64,000 nucleotides of DNA from Doris montereyensis (taxonomy: Eukaryota > Mollusca > Gastropoda > Nudibranchia > Dorididae), in NCBI GenBank assembly GCA_037039925.1, contig JAXRKP010001910.1, positions 1 to 64,000 on the forward strand, given 5' to 3'. Shown piece by piece: positions 49,732 to 62,700 of the stretch. Numbering within the stretch: the stretch's first letter is position 1; each line of letters begins with the position of its first letter. The position numbers were made by a program, and so were the translations under genes. The notes beneath the pieces are model-generated. The model saw only the letters and a program-made list of their open reading frames with translations. It ran no database searches and had not been told where the DNA came from.

Positions 49732-50603
49732 TCTATTTATAGAATATGTGTATGCATGTGAACTATGAGAATAAAAATGACAGTGCAGAAATATACAGTG
49801 AAGTAAAATGGTTTTGATAAATTTAAATACATGTGTATGGAAAACAGACTGAAATCCTCAAAAGCAAACAGCCAAACACACATCAACAAACTAATTAATA
49901 ATAAAGGGGAGGGTGGGGAGGAAAGGAGGTGGGTTTGTTATGGGATGTTGTTTTGATGACAATAACAATACAGAAAAAATAATCTACACAAACACATAAT
50001 CTTTCAATTCAGGCTTTCAAATAACCAATGAAATATAAATGTATCATATCACTTTTCATGAACATTTTCTCTTTGTTTAAAGAGATACATTGTAATATGA
50101 TGATAATACATTATAATATAGATGTGTATTGATAAGACCATACACTTGCATAAACAGTGTATTACTTATAGGAAAGAAAGTATACAACTTTCATGTATAA
50201 AATGTTTAGGTGGACTTATTCAGATAACATTTCAAATGACTAAAGTAATGTCAGAGGACAAATGGTCAAGAAATTTATCTAGCTTATTTGTTTTTCATAT
50301 CAAAATTTTCATATTTGGAAAAAGATATCAATACAAATACAGATTATACCTAGAGATGTTCAAAGTATAAATAATTATACATATATACCACAACTTTGAA
50401 TGATAAAAATTTTGTCTCCGTAGCTAGAAGATTGCCAAAATACAACGTACTGTATTCTGACCACTGACACTACGAGTGACAGTGTGGATTTTCATGAAAA
50501 AGAAACCATATTTTCCACTATTTAAAATCATTCAAAAGAGACAAAACTGCCTGTAATACTAGAGTAGAAAAGAATTGAAAACTGAATGATGCCCTCAATA
50601 CTA

Positions 50604-51335
50604 CGGTCGACTCCGTCGCGACATGACAGGAGCGGCAACCTTGTTGCAATTTTCGAAGTTACGATAAACCGGATTTCGCCACGGGCCCAAAATTTAGATC
50701 ATTTCACTATTAGGTGTGTCTGTTGCAATGTTTTTTGCATAGAGACTTTGCCCTCTGAAATTCATGTACTTGCGTCTGTCATGAACATTCTCATCTTTCT
50801 CAAAGTGGTATGCCTTTAAACAGATATCTATGTTACACTGACAATACAGCATACTAGAGTACTTAATTTCAATGCTTATGTTGGGCTAGCTGTATAGTAA
50901 ATTAGAACATGTGCAGTGTGCGATAATTGACGTCAGTCCTTTTGATTTGAATGGCTGGTCGTTGGCTGCCTACTTGGCTTATTGGCTGGGGACAGTCATG
51001 TGTCACTTATTGTACCATACAATACAGCTGTCTGAGTCTCCAGGCAAGGTCTCTTGTGTCTTTTACTGTCTGCTAGACCTACCATCAGTGTAAAACTATT
51101 GCATCGCTACGGTTGCAAGGTAATAGCAATGAAGACATGAAAACATCGTTTAGCAAAGTGTGAAATCAGAAAGAAAAAGATCGAAAATCTGAGTCAAAAT
51201 GTCGGCGGGGTTGCGATCATCGAATCAAGTTGCGATTTACCAGTGACTTTTATATAGAATTACCGTTTCTTTGAGACAAGTTGCGATTAAGCGGCAACTG
51301 CAGTTAATTGAATTGCGATAAACCGGAGTTGACTG
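50604..51335. mobile_element. Pogo/mariner-like non-autonomous element with TA target duplication
   Basis: TA at 50602-50603 and 51336-51337 flank inverted ends CGGTCGACTCCG and CGGAGTTGACTG (two mismatches in 12). TTGCGAT/ATCGCAA motifs repeat inside both ends (50644, 51206, 51229, 51279, 51314). No transposase. Confidence 0.55.
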
Positions 51336-51954
51336 TACTACTACTACTAGAGCAGAAGAATAAAAGTGTGTTTTGACATAATCTTTTAACTGTTCATCTG
51401 CTTGAAAATCTGAAGAAAGATAAAAGTGTTATCACATCTACCTTCTACATCAAACATCATCGACAACGACGGTAAGGGGAAACGGAAGAGCTAAACGCCG
51501 AATCCCCGACAACGGCGCGTTATACTGAGATCAAAACTAGGAACACGTAAAAATAACAAAAGAATGTGAAGTGTAAAGAGTTGCTTGCTGCATTGACAAT
51601 GTTCATACCATTCAATGCAAAATAATAATTTGGTCTCTGGTCACGGTTGCCTGCTTTTCTTATCATTCGGTCACGGTTGCTTCCTTTCCCCATCTTTCTT
51701 CTCTAAAATGTCACCACACAAAGCACACCAAACAAAGCTGTTACATACACTTATACGCTACACACACACACACTACACATCAGTTTACCATTGCACAGGT
51801 AAAAGAAAAGGCAAAGGCCTGGCCTAACAAACTCAAGCCCAGGATACTTAGGTTTCAACTGGATATTTTGGGGTGCAAGGGCTAACAAGCTTCAGGAATG
51901 CATCAGGGCATAAATTTCGCCCCCTCCCCCTAACAAGTGCTTAAAAGGGGGGGG

Positions 51955-52590
51955 GTCCTGAAGGCAGTTTTACCACAAATGGGACAAAACTCGTTTATTG
52001 CACTACTGGATGGAGCAGTTCGTTCCCTTGACATTCATACCATAACAAAGGCTCAGTTCACTCAGTATCGATAACCTTCAACCCATCGGCTGTACAATAA
52101 AAGCTGGAAATTTTGTCTTAAGTATAACAAGTTGGTACTCATTTTAATTACCACAAAAGTACTCTATCTGAAAAATCTACTTTTGATGAATTATTGTCAA
52201 TATTATTTCTGATCAGCCGAATATTACGGGGAAACATTCCACGCACCTGTTGTTATAAGATAAATGCCATGCCGACATGAGTATAAGGGATCTGGAGCAA
52301 TTGAGATAGGGTTGACAAGAAGTATTTGATAGCCTCTCACGATTGTATGATGTTTCAAAGTATTATATTATTCTTTTATAGGTTTATATGTGAAAAAACA
52401 TTAAAATAATGGAAATAATTGTTAAAAATGCGATTTTCTCAAAATGTTACTTTTTGTCAGTGATATGTGATCTATTTTTTAAAATTTATTGTCCGATGCT
52501 TTTTTCGATATCTTCAAATTTCTGCAAACCGTTTCATATATCCAAAAAAGCTACTGGGTGTGGCTAGATATTGAACCAAATAACGTGTGT
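51955..52590 (+). mobile_element. Short derivative carrying both ends of the 35.7-42.35-kb element
   Basis: 51960-52072 and 52378-52425 match 35713-35885; 52440-52588 matches 42080-42346. A ~290-bp segment (52075-52365) has no counterpart at 35.8 kb. No coding capacity. Confidence 0.65.
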
Positions 52591-53009
52591 GTGAAGATAT
52601 AGCCAAATTTGTGTTTAACTGAAAAAGCCTATTTGAAATGAAGTTGTTATTTTCGCAATGAAAATCCAAGATGGCGGTGTTCCCATGGTAACCATATGAT
52701 ACAATTCTTATTTTAAAAAAATCTTTTTCAGCTAATTTAGACATGCCAAGTACAATGATAGTGGTTAAAATTGTCTCTATTTGAAAAAAACATGCTCAGG
52801 ATATCACCTCTCTACACACAATTGTGACAGGATATCACCTTTCCATAAACTCAAGACACAAAACATTCACCAGCACGCTGTATCTGACTTTGAATAACAA
52901 CAAGGGAGACAACAAGCTTGCATGATCTTGAAGTTCATCCTTGGAATTCGTAACAAAAGTAAAAGTCAAACAGTGGTGGTGTGTGGTTGCTATATGAATG
53001 ATGGCGTTT

Positions 53010-53510
53010 GCGACTTTGAAGACGGCGACATTGATGACATTAATGATAATGGTGGCGTTGATAATGATGGTCACGTTAATGATGATGGTGACATTGATGA
53101 TGATGGTGACATTAATGATGATGGTGATGTTGATAATGATCATGACATTATAATGGTGGCGTTGATGATGATAATGGTTAATGATAATGGTGATGTTGAT
53201 GATGATAATGGCGTTAATGATAATGGTCAATGATAATGGTGGCGTTGATGATGATGGTGATGTTAATGATAATGGTGGCGTTGATGATGATGGTGACATT
53301 GATGATGATGATGTTGATAATTATTGATAATGATGCATTGAGATTGCAATATTGATGACAATGACATTGATGATGATGATGATATTTATGAGTGTGATAT
53401 TGATGAAGATGATGATGAAGATGACATTGATGATGATGACATTGATGATGGTCACAATGATGATGACATTGATGGTGATGATGATGATGATCATCATCAT
53501 CATCACTATT
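53010..53510. repeat. (GAT)-rich imperfect minisatellite
   Basis: Mixed GATGATGGTGACATT, AATGATGATGGT and GATAATGGTGGCGTT units. The Asp/Asn-rich and Ile/Val-rich frames are artefacts. 53,520-54,130 holds a dispersed-repeat-D relative at 53,775 but no gene. Confidence 0.92.
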
Positions 53511-54136
53511 ATCATGATGATATGGTAACACAACAATGACAAAGATAATGATGATAATCATAGAAATCACAAAAAAATCTTCCCTACAATGCACAGCATG
53601 GGAAATTAAAAAGGCAATAATAAGTTGAATAACACTGGGTAATGAGAATGAAATTAACCTTTACACAATTTGAAAAAAAGCCTTTAGCAGTGAGTGAATA
53701 GCAGTATAGTATATTAGCCTTGCTCTTGGGTTGAAAAAAAAATTTCATTAAAATATATCCCGATCCACCAATATGTGGTGATTTCAGCGTAAATAAAGAA
53801 GGAAACAGGAAAATGAAAGATAAGCGAAAGGGTGAAAGGAAAGAAATCCAAACAGCGCTCATCAACCGCCCACCCCTTGGGTTGAGGCACAGCACGTCAT
53901 TGTTAACAAAACCGGAAATATGTTGGCTGGTTTTTCTTTGAAATAATGGCGGTGATCTTGGCAGTGATCCAGAGTTATAAAAAATTTAATGTGACGACCA
54001 GTTGATCAAAAGGCAAACATGGAAAAAAAAAAAAAATGTATAAGAAAAAGAAAATAACAAAAAATTTAGAAAGTAACTTACCTAGCTATGATAAATTATC
54101 TATGATACATTCTCATTCTCATTGTTGCTGTTCTTG

Positions 54137-54137
<1 letters not shown>

Positions 54138-54184
<47 letters not shown>

Positions 54185-54185
54185 A

Positions 54186-54205
<20 letters not shown>
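54138..54205. repeat. (TTA)n microsatellite
   Basis: About 65 bp of TTA. 54,210-55,770 holds no recognised gene apart from a (CA)n tract at 55,374-55,405. Confidence 0.93.
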
Positions 54206-54216
<11 letters not shown>

Positions 54217-55373
54217 TAATACTACGAATGAATGATGACAATGGAAATAACTCTTCTCAAGTCTTTTGTTTACTGTACACAACAACAAAAATCAATTAAA
54301 GATAATTGTTTGAAAAGATTTGATCGAACACAAACCTTCTTGTTGTGACAAGTCGAGAATGAAGGAATAGTGTTTATGTATACACATCCTTTCCTTCTTA
54401 CCACACAGACATACGGACATGCAAACACACACACACACACACGCTCATAAACATACATGCAAACTGTCCCACATTTTACAGTCACATTTTCTTTTGCTGC
54501 ATGGTCTAACGCACAACTCAAATGTAAAAATGTGAAAAAAAAAAGAAAAATGTTTTGCACAAGAAACAATAGTAAACCACGTCATGATCGTCGCATGGAA
54601 TAAATAAATACATGTACACCACAGTGATGAATTGACATGTCAACGACCACAGTTGATAATGATATGACATAATGTGTTTCAAATGTAAACATGAGATTCT
54701 TTGATGAAAAATCCATTAAAAATGCATATATTTTCCCCATATCATCATTTTCTACTGAAGGACTTCACTCACTGCCTCATCATGAGTTTCAGCACAACAC
54801 TGGAACGTCTACGTTATACATCTGTATACATATCTCTACGTGCATGTTGTGCTGATAGTCTTTCTCCTTTGTAGTAACGAAAACTCAGAACAATGACTTT
54901 GTGAATATATGTCTGAAATTCCTTTTCCTCACAAAATGGCTTTCTTTTTGTCAATTCAGATGGCAATTGCCTGAAACAACTGCCTACTGCCTTACACAAA
55001 ATCATATGGCTACAGTACACAATGCTAAAACCTTTAAATGGCTGCAACTGAAAATTCATTGTAAACGCAAAATAAGTAAACCAGAAGTCTTGTGGATTTC
55101 ATTGAAAGCGCTGTCTACGACACAAAGGGGGATAATGGACTGTGACTGACACTGATCAAAGCTACCTGTAGAGGTCGTGTCCAAACGTTGAATCAACGAA
55201 AATATTTTTTTGCGTCAGATATGTCCTCTCTTGGAAGGAGTGATGATGAAAATGACCAAAACAGTATACACAATAATAATCATAATATATGTCAAGTGTC
55301 CTCAACTGTAATGCTCCTCTCTGGCTTGTGACACAAGGTTTGAAATGTAAGCTTGATATTGAAGGAAAAAGTT

Positions 55374-55407
<34 letters not shown>

Positions 55408-55771
55408 CATCACTTGAGTATAATTTTCTAGGGGAGTGACTTGAGAATAAAGGCATCACTCTGAAATAGAATGTTAAAACATTTGAGTTCAAACAATAAC
55501 AAATTTTCTTAGAAAAATAACAAGAATTTTCAATTCACTGACTGGTGATGTTATTATTGCTACTCCAGAAATAAAAGTATATACATCAATCTACAATCGA
55601 AATTTAATTAATGGTCAAGTTTTATCAAAAATAATTCTGGGCAATGACTGTTGCAATATTCATCAGTTGAGGTTTGAATTATTTTTTTTTCCTGAATTGC
55701 CATACAGAAGAAGAAGGAGATATCAGACATGAGTGAAAATTAATTTTAGGAATTTTAACAAAAGCATGACT

Positions 55772-56185
55772 AAGTGCTTCTTCTTCTTCTCATTCTTCTT
55801 CTCCTCCTCCTCTTCTTTCTACTTCTTCTCCTTCTCCTCCTCTTTCTTCTTCTTCTTCTCCTCCTCCTTTCTTCTTCTTCTTCTTCTTTTTCTTCTCCTC
55901 ATCTTCCTCCTTCTTCTTCTCCTCTTCCTACTCCTCCTCTTGCTTCTTCTTGTTCTTGTTCTTGTTCTTCTCCTCCTCCTCCTTCCTCTCCTTCTTCTCT
56001 TCCTCCTCCTTCTTCTACTTCCTCTCCTTTTCTTCTTCTTTCTCTCCTTCTTCTTCCTCCTCCTCCTCCTCCTTCTTCATCTTCTTCTCCTCCTCCTCCT
56101 CCTTCTCCTCCTCTCTTCTTCTTCTTCTCCTCCTCATCCTCCTTATTCTACTTTTCTCCTTCATCTTCTTCTCCTTCTTCTTCTC
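55772..56185. repeat. ~410-bp polypyrimidine (CTT/CTC) tract
   Basis: Almost uninterrupted C and T on the plus strand, with CTT and CTC triplets. Ser/Leu/Phe-rich frames are artefacts. Confidence 0.95.
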
Positions 56186-56587
56186 TGTGCGTTTGTACAA
56201 AGCACCCAACAGGCTGCTGTACTGTATGCTCGTCAGGGTGTTGCAAATGACAGTGAATGAAATGGCCTGCTGGGCGATAACTGACGTACAGTTGGAGTAC
56301 CTGCACCTGTGTGAGGATAGTGACTATAATAAATCCATTGTTATCTTTATCTCTCCACCCCTTTCTTTCATGGTTGAATTTAAAAAAAAAAAGAAGTTTT
56401 TTTTATTGCCTGTCAATCTTTTCTGTTGTTTGTAGATGTGAGTAAAATCTCCCCCCCCCCAACCCCCCAGAAAAAACCCCAACAACAACCCCCCATCTTG
56501 AGACAAAAGGTGACATAAAAAAATGGTAATGAAACAACCATGGGATAAATCAAGTCAAGGTAAAAACGACTTGTAGGAAGCACTTAC

Positions 56588-56722
56588 CTGGTGCTTTCTG
56601 CGTTGAATAAAGTCGGAAAGACGCGAGGTGTTGATGGGCTTGGGTCGGAACGGAGAGCTGCGGGAGACGGAGATCTTTTGATCCAGCTGCTTTCCAGGCA
56701 CACCTGGGCCGTGGGTCGCTTG
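56588..56722 (-). CDS. TRIO: Trio/kalirin terminal kinase exon with one missing base
   Basis: 135 nt. Acceptor TGTGTTGGCAG, donor CAG|GTAAGTG. Phase from the previous exon gives SKRPTAQVCLESSWIK. The diagnostic KPINTSRLSDFIQRRKHQ lies in the frame shifted by one base. One extra A in the AAAA run near 56677-56680 would restore a continuous frame and a phase-0 donor. The exon is either a frameshifted allele/copy or carries a homopolymer error. Confidence 0.85.
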
Positions 56723-59700
56723 CTGCCAACACAAACACAAAAAACAAAGTCATCAAACACACAAACAATAAAGTCATCAAACACACAAACAATAAAGTCA
56801 TCAAACATACAAATAACAAAGTCATCAAACACACAAACAATAATGTCATCAAACACACAAAGAACAAAGTCATCAAAGACACAAACAACAAAGTTATGCA
56901 ACACACAAACAACAAAGTCATCAAAGACACAAACAACAAAGTCATCAAAGACACAGACAATAAAGTCATCAAAGACACAAACAATAAAGTCATCAAAGAA
57001 ACAAACAATAAAGTCATTAAAGAAACAAACAACAAAGTCATCAAACACAAACAACAAAGTCATCAAACACAAACAACAAAGTCATCAAACACAAACAACA
57101 AAGTCATCAAAGACGCAAACAACAAAGTCATCAAAAACACAAACAACAAAGTCATCAAAGACACAAACAACAAAGTCATCAAACACAAACAACAAAGTCA
57201 TCAAACACACAAACAATAAAGTCATCAAACACACAAACAGTAAAGTCATCAAACACAAACAATAAAGTCATCAAAGACACAAACAACAAAGTCATCAAAC
57301 AAAACACAAACAACAAAGTCATCAAACACACAAACAATAAAGTCATCAAACACACAAACAATAAAGTCATCAAACACACAAACAATAAAGTCATCAAAAC
57401 ACAAACAATAAAATCAAAGACACAAAGAACAAAGTCATCAAACACACAAACAATAAAGTCATCAAATAACAAACAACAAAGTCATCAAACACACAAACAA
57501 TAAAGTCATCAAAGACACAAAGAACAAAGTCATCAAACACACAAACAACAAAGTCATCAAATACACAAACAACAAAGTCATCAAACACACAAACAATAAA
57601 GTCATCAAACACACAAATAACAAAGTCATCAAATACACAAACAACAAAGTCATCAAACACACAAACAATAAAGTCATCAAACACACAAACAAAGTCATTG
57701 CTGTGAGGATTCTCATTGATAGAGTCATCAAACGCAGGGTTAGTAAAATAAACAAAGAATAACTTGTTCCATTGTAATTTATCTTAGTTACCATATGCGT
57801 TGATGTCAGGGTGAATTAAGAGGAAACAGCGAGATCAAAGATAAGAAACGAGTGAAAGGAAAGAAGTAAGACCTACCATCAGAATCCACCATAAGCAGTG
57901 GTCTTAAGGTAAGTTAAGAGGAGGCAGCATGATGAGAGACAAGTCAAAAGAGAGAATAAAATGAGAAGGATCTACCAGCACCACAACAAACTGACTCCAT
58001 TCCCGGGGAGTTGAGAAGGACTTTGAATAAAAAGTGGCCTACAAGAGCATACATGATGTAAGGTCATGAGCTTGTGCTTGTGCAGAGATGTAGTAAGTTC
58101 CTTCAAGGCCCTTAGAGCCGAAGCTTATCCCGGTTTCTACAGCATGAAGCGGAACAGGTGATCACCTCCTGACCAGGACGCTAGTCTGACGCAGGTTTTT
58201 GTTTACTCCCAAGTTAGTGCTTGTTTGTACCCATTTGCACCTAGGTCGAGTGGGAAAAATATGTGTTAAGTGTCTTTCCCAAGGAACATAACGTCGAACT
58301 TGGCTTTGCTAAGATTCGAACTCAGGACCTCATGATCATTTGTCCGACAGGCTAACTGCTCGGGCCCTGACCGTGCAGAGATGTAGACTATACAAATCTA
58401 TCGTTTTCATTGTTTGACCACACATTGACCATACCTTTGCTCATCCACCAGCATCAGCCTGACCAGGTCTTTGGCTTCGGGGTGAAATTCCGGCAAAGTA
58501 TTCGTCGGGAAACAAAAATCATTTCGTACAATGTTAGAACACGTCTCCTCCAGGCTCTCATCCAGGAAGGGTGACACGCCACTAAGCAGCACGTATAGAA
58601 ACACGCCCACACTCCTGTGAACAAAACAGACAAAGAGAGATATAAACAATGATCCATGAGAAATGGTTGCCCGCTTGACCTGTAGTGGTAAAAGGAAAGA
58701 ATGGAAATCTACAACCCCTGTCCAAAGCCTCATGTGCAATAGTATGCGTACTACGAAAAAAGCAAGGCTGATCAATGAATCACAATGGGCTTTGAAACCA
58801 GACCTTCATTAACAGTAACACCTCAAATTAAAATGTCCAAATGCTCCAAAGGACCCATTTGTTTGTTGTGCAATAAAGAATGATATAAAAGATCATTCTT
58901 GCCATCATCCGTAAAAATATTATCATGACCATCACCAGTTTCAATATCATCACCATTCTTTTGAATATTATATTCATTGCAATGATTTTGTTAACATGTA
59001 GTAGAAAAATGTTAATCTTTTTGTATGTTATATAATACATATGTTGATCATGTAACCCTTTAAATTTGTGTAAGTTGTTTGTGTGTGAAGTTTTAATTTA
59101 TGTATAATAAAAGTGTGTTGTATTGCATATTGTATTGAAGGTACTGAAACACCAAAACAATGTGTCATTTTTTAACAATAAAGTTGTATCTTCTTCTCCA
59201 TAAATTCTACAAACTATTAAAAAGAATTACAGAATACATTAAGGGTTATATGGGCACAGTCAAAAAGACTAACGACAGCCTTTATTCTACACAAATATTT
59301 TCAGTGATTAGACCAGAGAACGTTAACGTAAAAAATGTTTCGCCATTTCTCTGAACCATATGAAAACTCAATAATTGGGAATGGGCAAGTTTAATTTTGT
59401 CTTTGTTGAGACAGACAGACAGACAGAAAGAGAGACAGACAGAGAAAGAGACAGAGAGACTTAGAAAAACTGAGCAAACACAGCATTAACAACCCAAACA
59501 CCAACCAGATGTCAGTGTGTGTAGTCCAACAGGCGTCCCACTGACCACCTCAGGGCTGGTGAACTCTGGATGACCAATCATGGGGTGGATGTAGTAGTTG
59601 TTGTAGATGTGACGGGCGTCACGAAATCCACCAACTTCACTAGAGACGCTGATGGTGTTTGCTCCTATCATCAAATTTTCCGGCTGAAATAATTCAACAA

Positions 59701-62700
59701 TATTTATTCGAATCACCAACTCACTTTGCTTGAAACATCTTGCATAATGGGTAGAACAAAAGACTCACTCACATGCCATATATAGGCTACGTTACAACAT
59801 TTAGAAATGAGGCTAATCTTTGTTATGTACACCTGTTGCCTTATCACATCGCACAGCATTAAATTTGGGTCTTATCTTCCGTAAATAAGAAGAAGAAAAA
59901 GGACAATTAAAAAAAAAGATTTTGAATTCCCCCAAGGGGAGTGTAATGGACGTCATATTTTATTCAACAATAAAGCACCGTAACAAAGTTATATCCATAT
60001 CTCTACTTATATCTTATTTATCCACCTCTTTATCATGTCTGTCAGTCTATCCATCCATCTTTAAATACACAAACCCGATGTCATAGGCTGTGTAAAAACA
60101 TCTAAAAACAAGGAATCTTTGTTATGAACACCTGTTGCATTATCACATTGGCACAGCATTAAAATTAGTCTTGTCTTTCATAAAAAAAGAAAGAAAAGAA
60201 GAAAACACCCCAATAAAATCAGAATAGGGGAGATATGGACGTCACAATTCATTCCATCTACGTTACTAAAGCAGGTTATCATGTGTGTCGCCTACCTTAA
60301 CATCTAAATGTGCAATACGACAATTGTGCAAGTACTGGAGGCAGTCCAACATCTGGCTGATGTACTCAGCTGCCATCAGCTCATCAAAGTGAGGCCGGCT
60401 ACAGATGGACTCCAGTAGTCTCCCTTGGCTTAACCTGTTAGGCCAAACCAGCCAATAGAAATTATATATAATATAAAATAAACAATAGTCGAACCAATCA
60501 TAAAGATGAAAATGAATGTTTCCCACCAATGTCGAGTACTTCATCTTACATGATGGTAGTGAGAGGCGTTGTGGTGAAAACCGTGTGAGCTTGTAATCAC
60601 GACGACACTGGTTCAAAACCCTGGTTGGCCCAGATGTTTTTTCACGACTTTGTAATCTGTGGAAAGACACTTCATTCTGCTTTCTCACTTGGCTCAGGTG
60701 TGAATTAAGTACCCATGAAATGTACAGAAAAATCTTGTCAGAATGTTAATATGAAATGCCTAATAGGCTGCTGTACTGTATGCTCACTACAAAAGTTGAA
60801 AAGACATATTTTATTTTTATCTTATCTGATTTCATCTTATGTTTTGAACAGTAATGAAATAAGTATATTCTTTAAAGCCATCAATGATTAAAGAAATTGT
60901 TTATGCCATTAGATCAGCTTAAACTTAAAATAAGAAAAACTAAATCAGGCTGTCAAACATACATGATCCCATTTCAAGACATTGATTGTCGCCTGCATTC
61001 ATTTTACCCTAGTACAGTAAGGCTGGGGATTTGGACTGCCACCAGAAATTAAACCAAGATCTAGCAGCACTCAAGACTATAAAAACAGTTATTGGATACA
61101 TCACTTTAAAATCATAATTAGACTAAAAGTTTGTGGTTAAATTAAGATCATGCATTAACATAGTTACTTATAGTTTTGTAGTAAAGTTAAACCTATGGTG
61201 TAATCAATTTTAGTGTGTGTAAAACCCCTATTGAGTTTGTGATGTAATCGTGTTGTGTGCCCTACTATCGATTCGTTTACATCTGGAAAGGGATACAATT
61301 TTATAGAACTTTGTCGAACTGCTTAGAATGGTATGGATTTTTCCGATTCTAGAAATATCTTAGTTTTCTACTGTAAATAATCGGGGGTTACCCATGATTG
61401 GAGGTAGAGACCAAATGTGTAGTGCTAGATGCCACCTCGTTTATACCATTTTATATTGGATATGTTTGCGCTTGCTTCACCCATTGATTGATTGTTGATT
61501 GTGAGTATAACAATAAATATCCTTTCTATAATTATAAATCAAGCCTTGGTGTTATTAGATTGTCTACATCAACATCTAGATCTAAAGTGTACTGTTTGCT
61601 CCATTCATCCCTTCGTAACAATGCGTGTTGATAGAAATATATTCAAGAACCAAGTTGGTCAGCTATTACGAAGAAAAGGAAGAAGAATACATTGGAATAC
61701 TACTTACAGCTGCATGATGACCACGTAGGGAGGTGGGCGTTCGTACAAGTCAAAGACTTTGACAAGCTGTGGGTGTTGCAAACTTTGCAGTGTGTTGAAC
61801 TCAATCTCCACAGCTTCCTTGCGGATAAGCCTCTTGGTGATGAATTTGACAGCCAGCTCTTGGCCTGAGCATTTCTGGATACACCGATGGACAACGGCAA
61901 ATCGGCCTCTGGTGGGTACAAGGAGAAAGTCATGACATGCAAGCCCATGAAAATGACAAAATCAATGCTTTGTGTCAAAAATTCCTTCAAGTCCCTTTAC
62001 AAATAATATAAATAAAGACTTGAATAAATATATCCACGGTGAAAGTCGCAAGCCGTGTAAGTCTAAACTTAGAAGAAGAAAAAAAAACCTCGCATTTTTA
62101 ATATTAGGCAACACCTATGCTTTGTCTAGTTAGGATTTTACTTGCCCAAGAACCAATAGAAATCCTTGTATTCCTATTGGGTCTGGGTTTTTGACATTTG
62201 CAAACCGTACATGTTCCTGAAAATAGATTAAAATGCGCAGCATCAATTTTCTCAAAACATCCAAAATTGGGCTTACACAGTTTGTGACTTTTAGCGTCAA
62301 TACAAAAAAGAAAGATTTGAACAAAGATATCAAAGACTTTAATAAAGATATAAAAATGATATAAATAGAGGTGTAAATAAAGATATCAATAAAGATATGA
62401 AAAAGATATCAAGATATAAATAAAAACCTCAATACAATAATTAAAAATAAATATAAACAAATCATACATGAAGATGATACCAATATCTAAATAAAATGTT
62501 TAAAAACTGATCTGTTCAAAAGTTTCTATGCAATGAATAATCTTTGATTCCATATGTCATAATTATTCATCACGTATTTTATGTTTTGATTGAGTCTTAA
62601 AATAACTGTTAAATATGTACATTTGATTTCAACTTATGATCATATCCAGTTACCTCTGGCATGATTGTTTCATTTTAAACCTGTTTTTACATGTATGATA

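Noticed and set aside
50586..51093. Two plus-strand open frames of 60-77 codons
   Set aside because: They lie inside the TA-flanked element, lack recognisable motifs and are within chance length.
53584..53895. Final Trio/kalirin exon (NNDVLCLNPRGGR on the minus strand)
   Set aside because: No acceptor before the AATGACGTG and the peptide departs from the expected C-terminus after three residues; the stretch overlaps a dispersed repeat.
56015..56310. Minus-strand exon upstream of the polypyrimidine tract (SLLGALYKR)
   Set aside because: The TGCTGTACTGTATGCTC core recurs at 60760 as a repeat; no family match and the continuation is poly-Glu/Lys low complexity.
56550..57794. Lys/Thr/Asn-rich plus-strand and FDDFVVCV minus-strand repeat proteins
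   Set aside because: Frames of the 24-bp intronic minisatellite.
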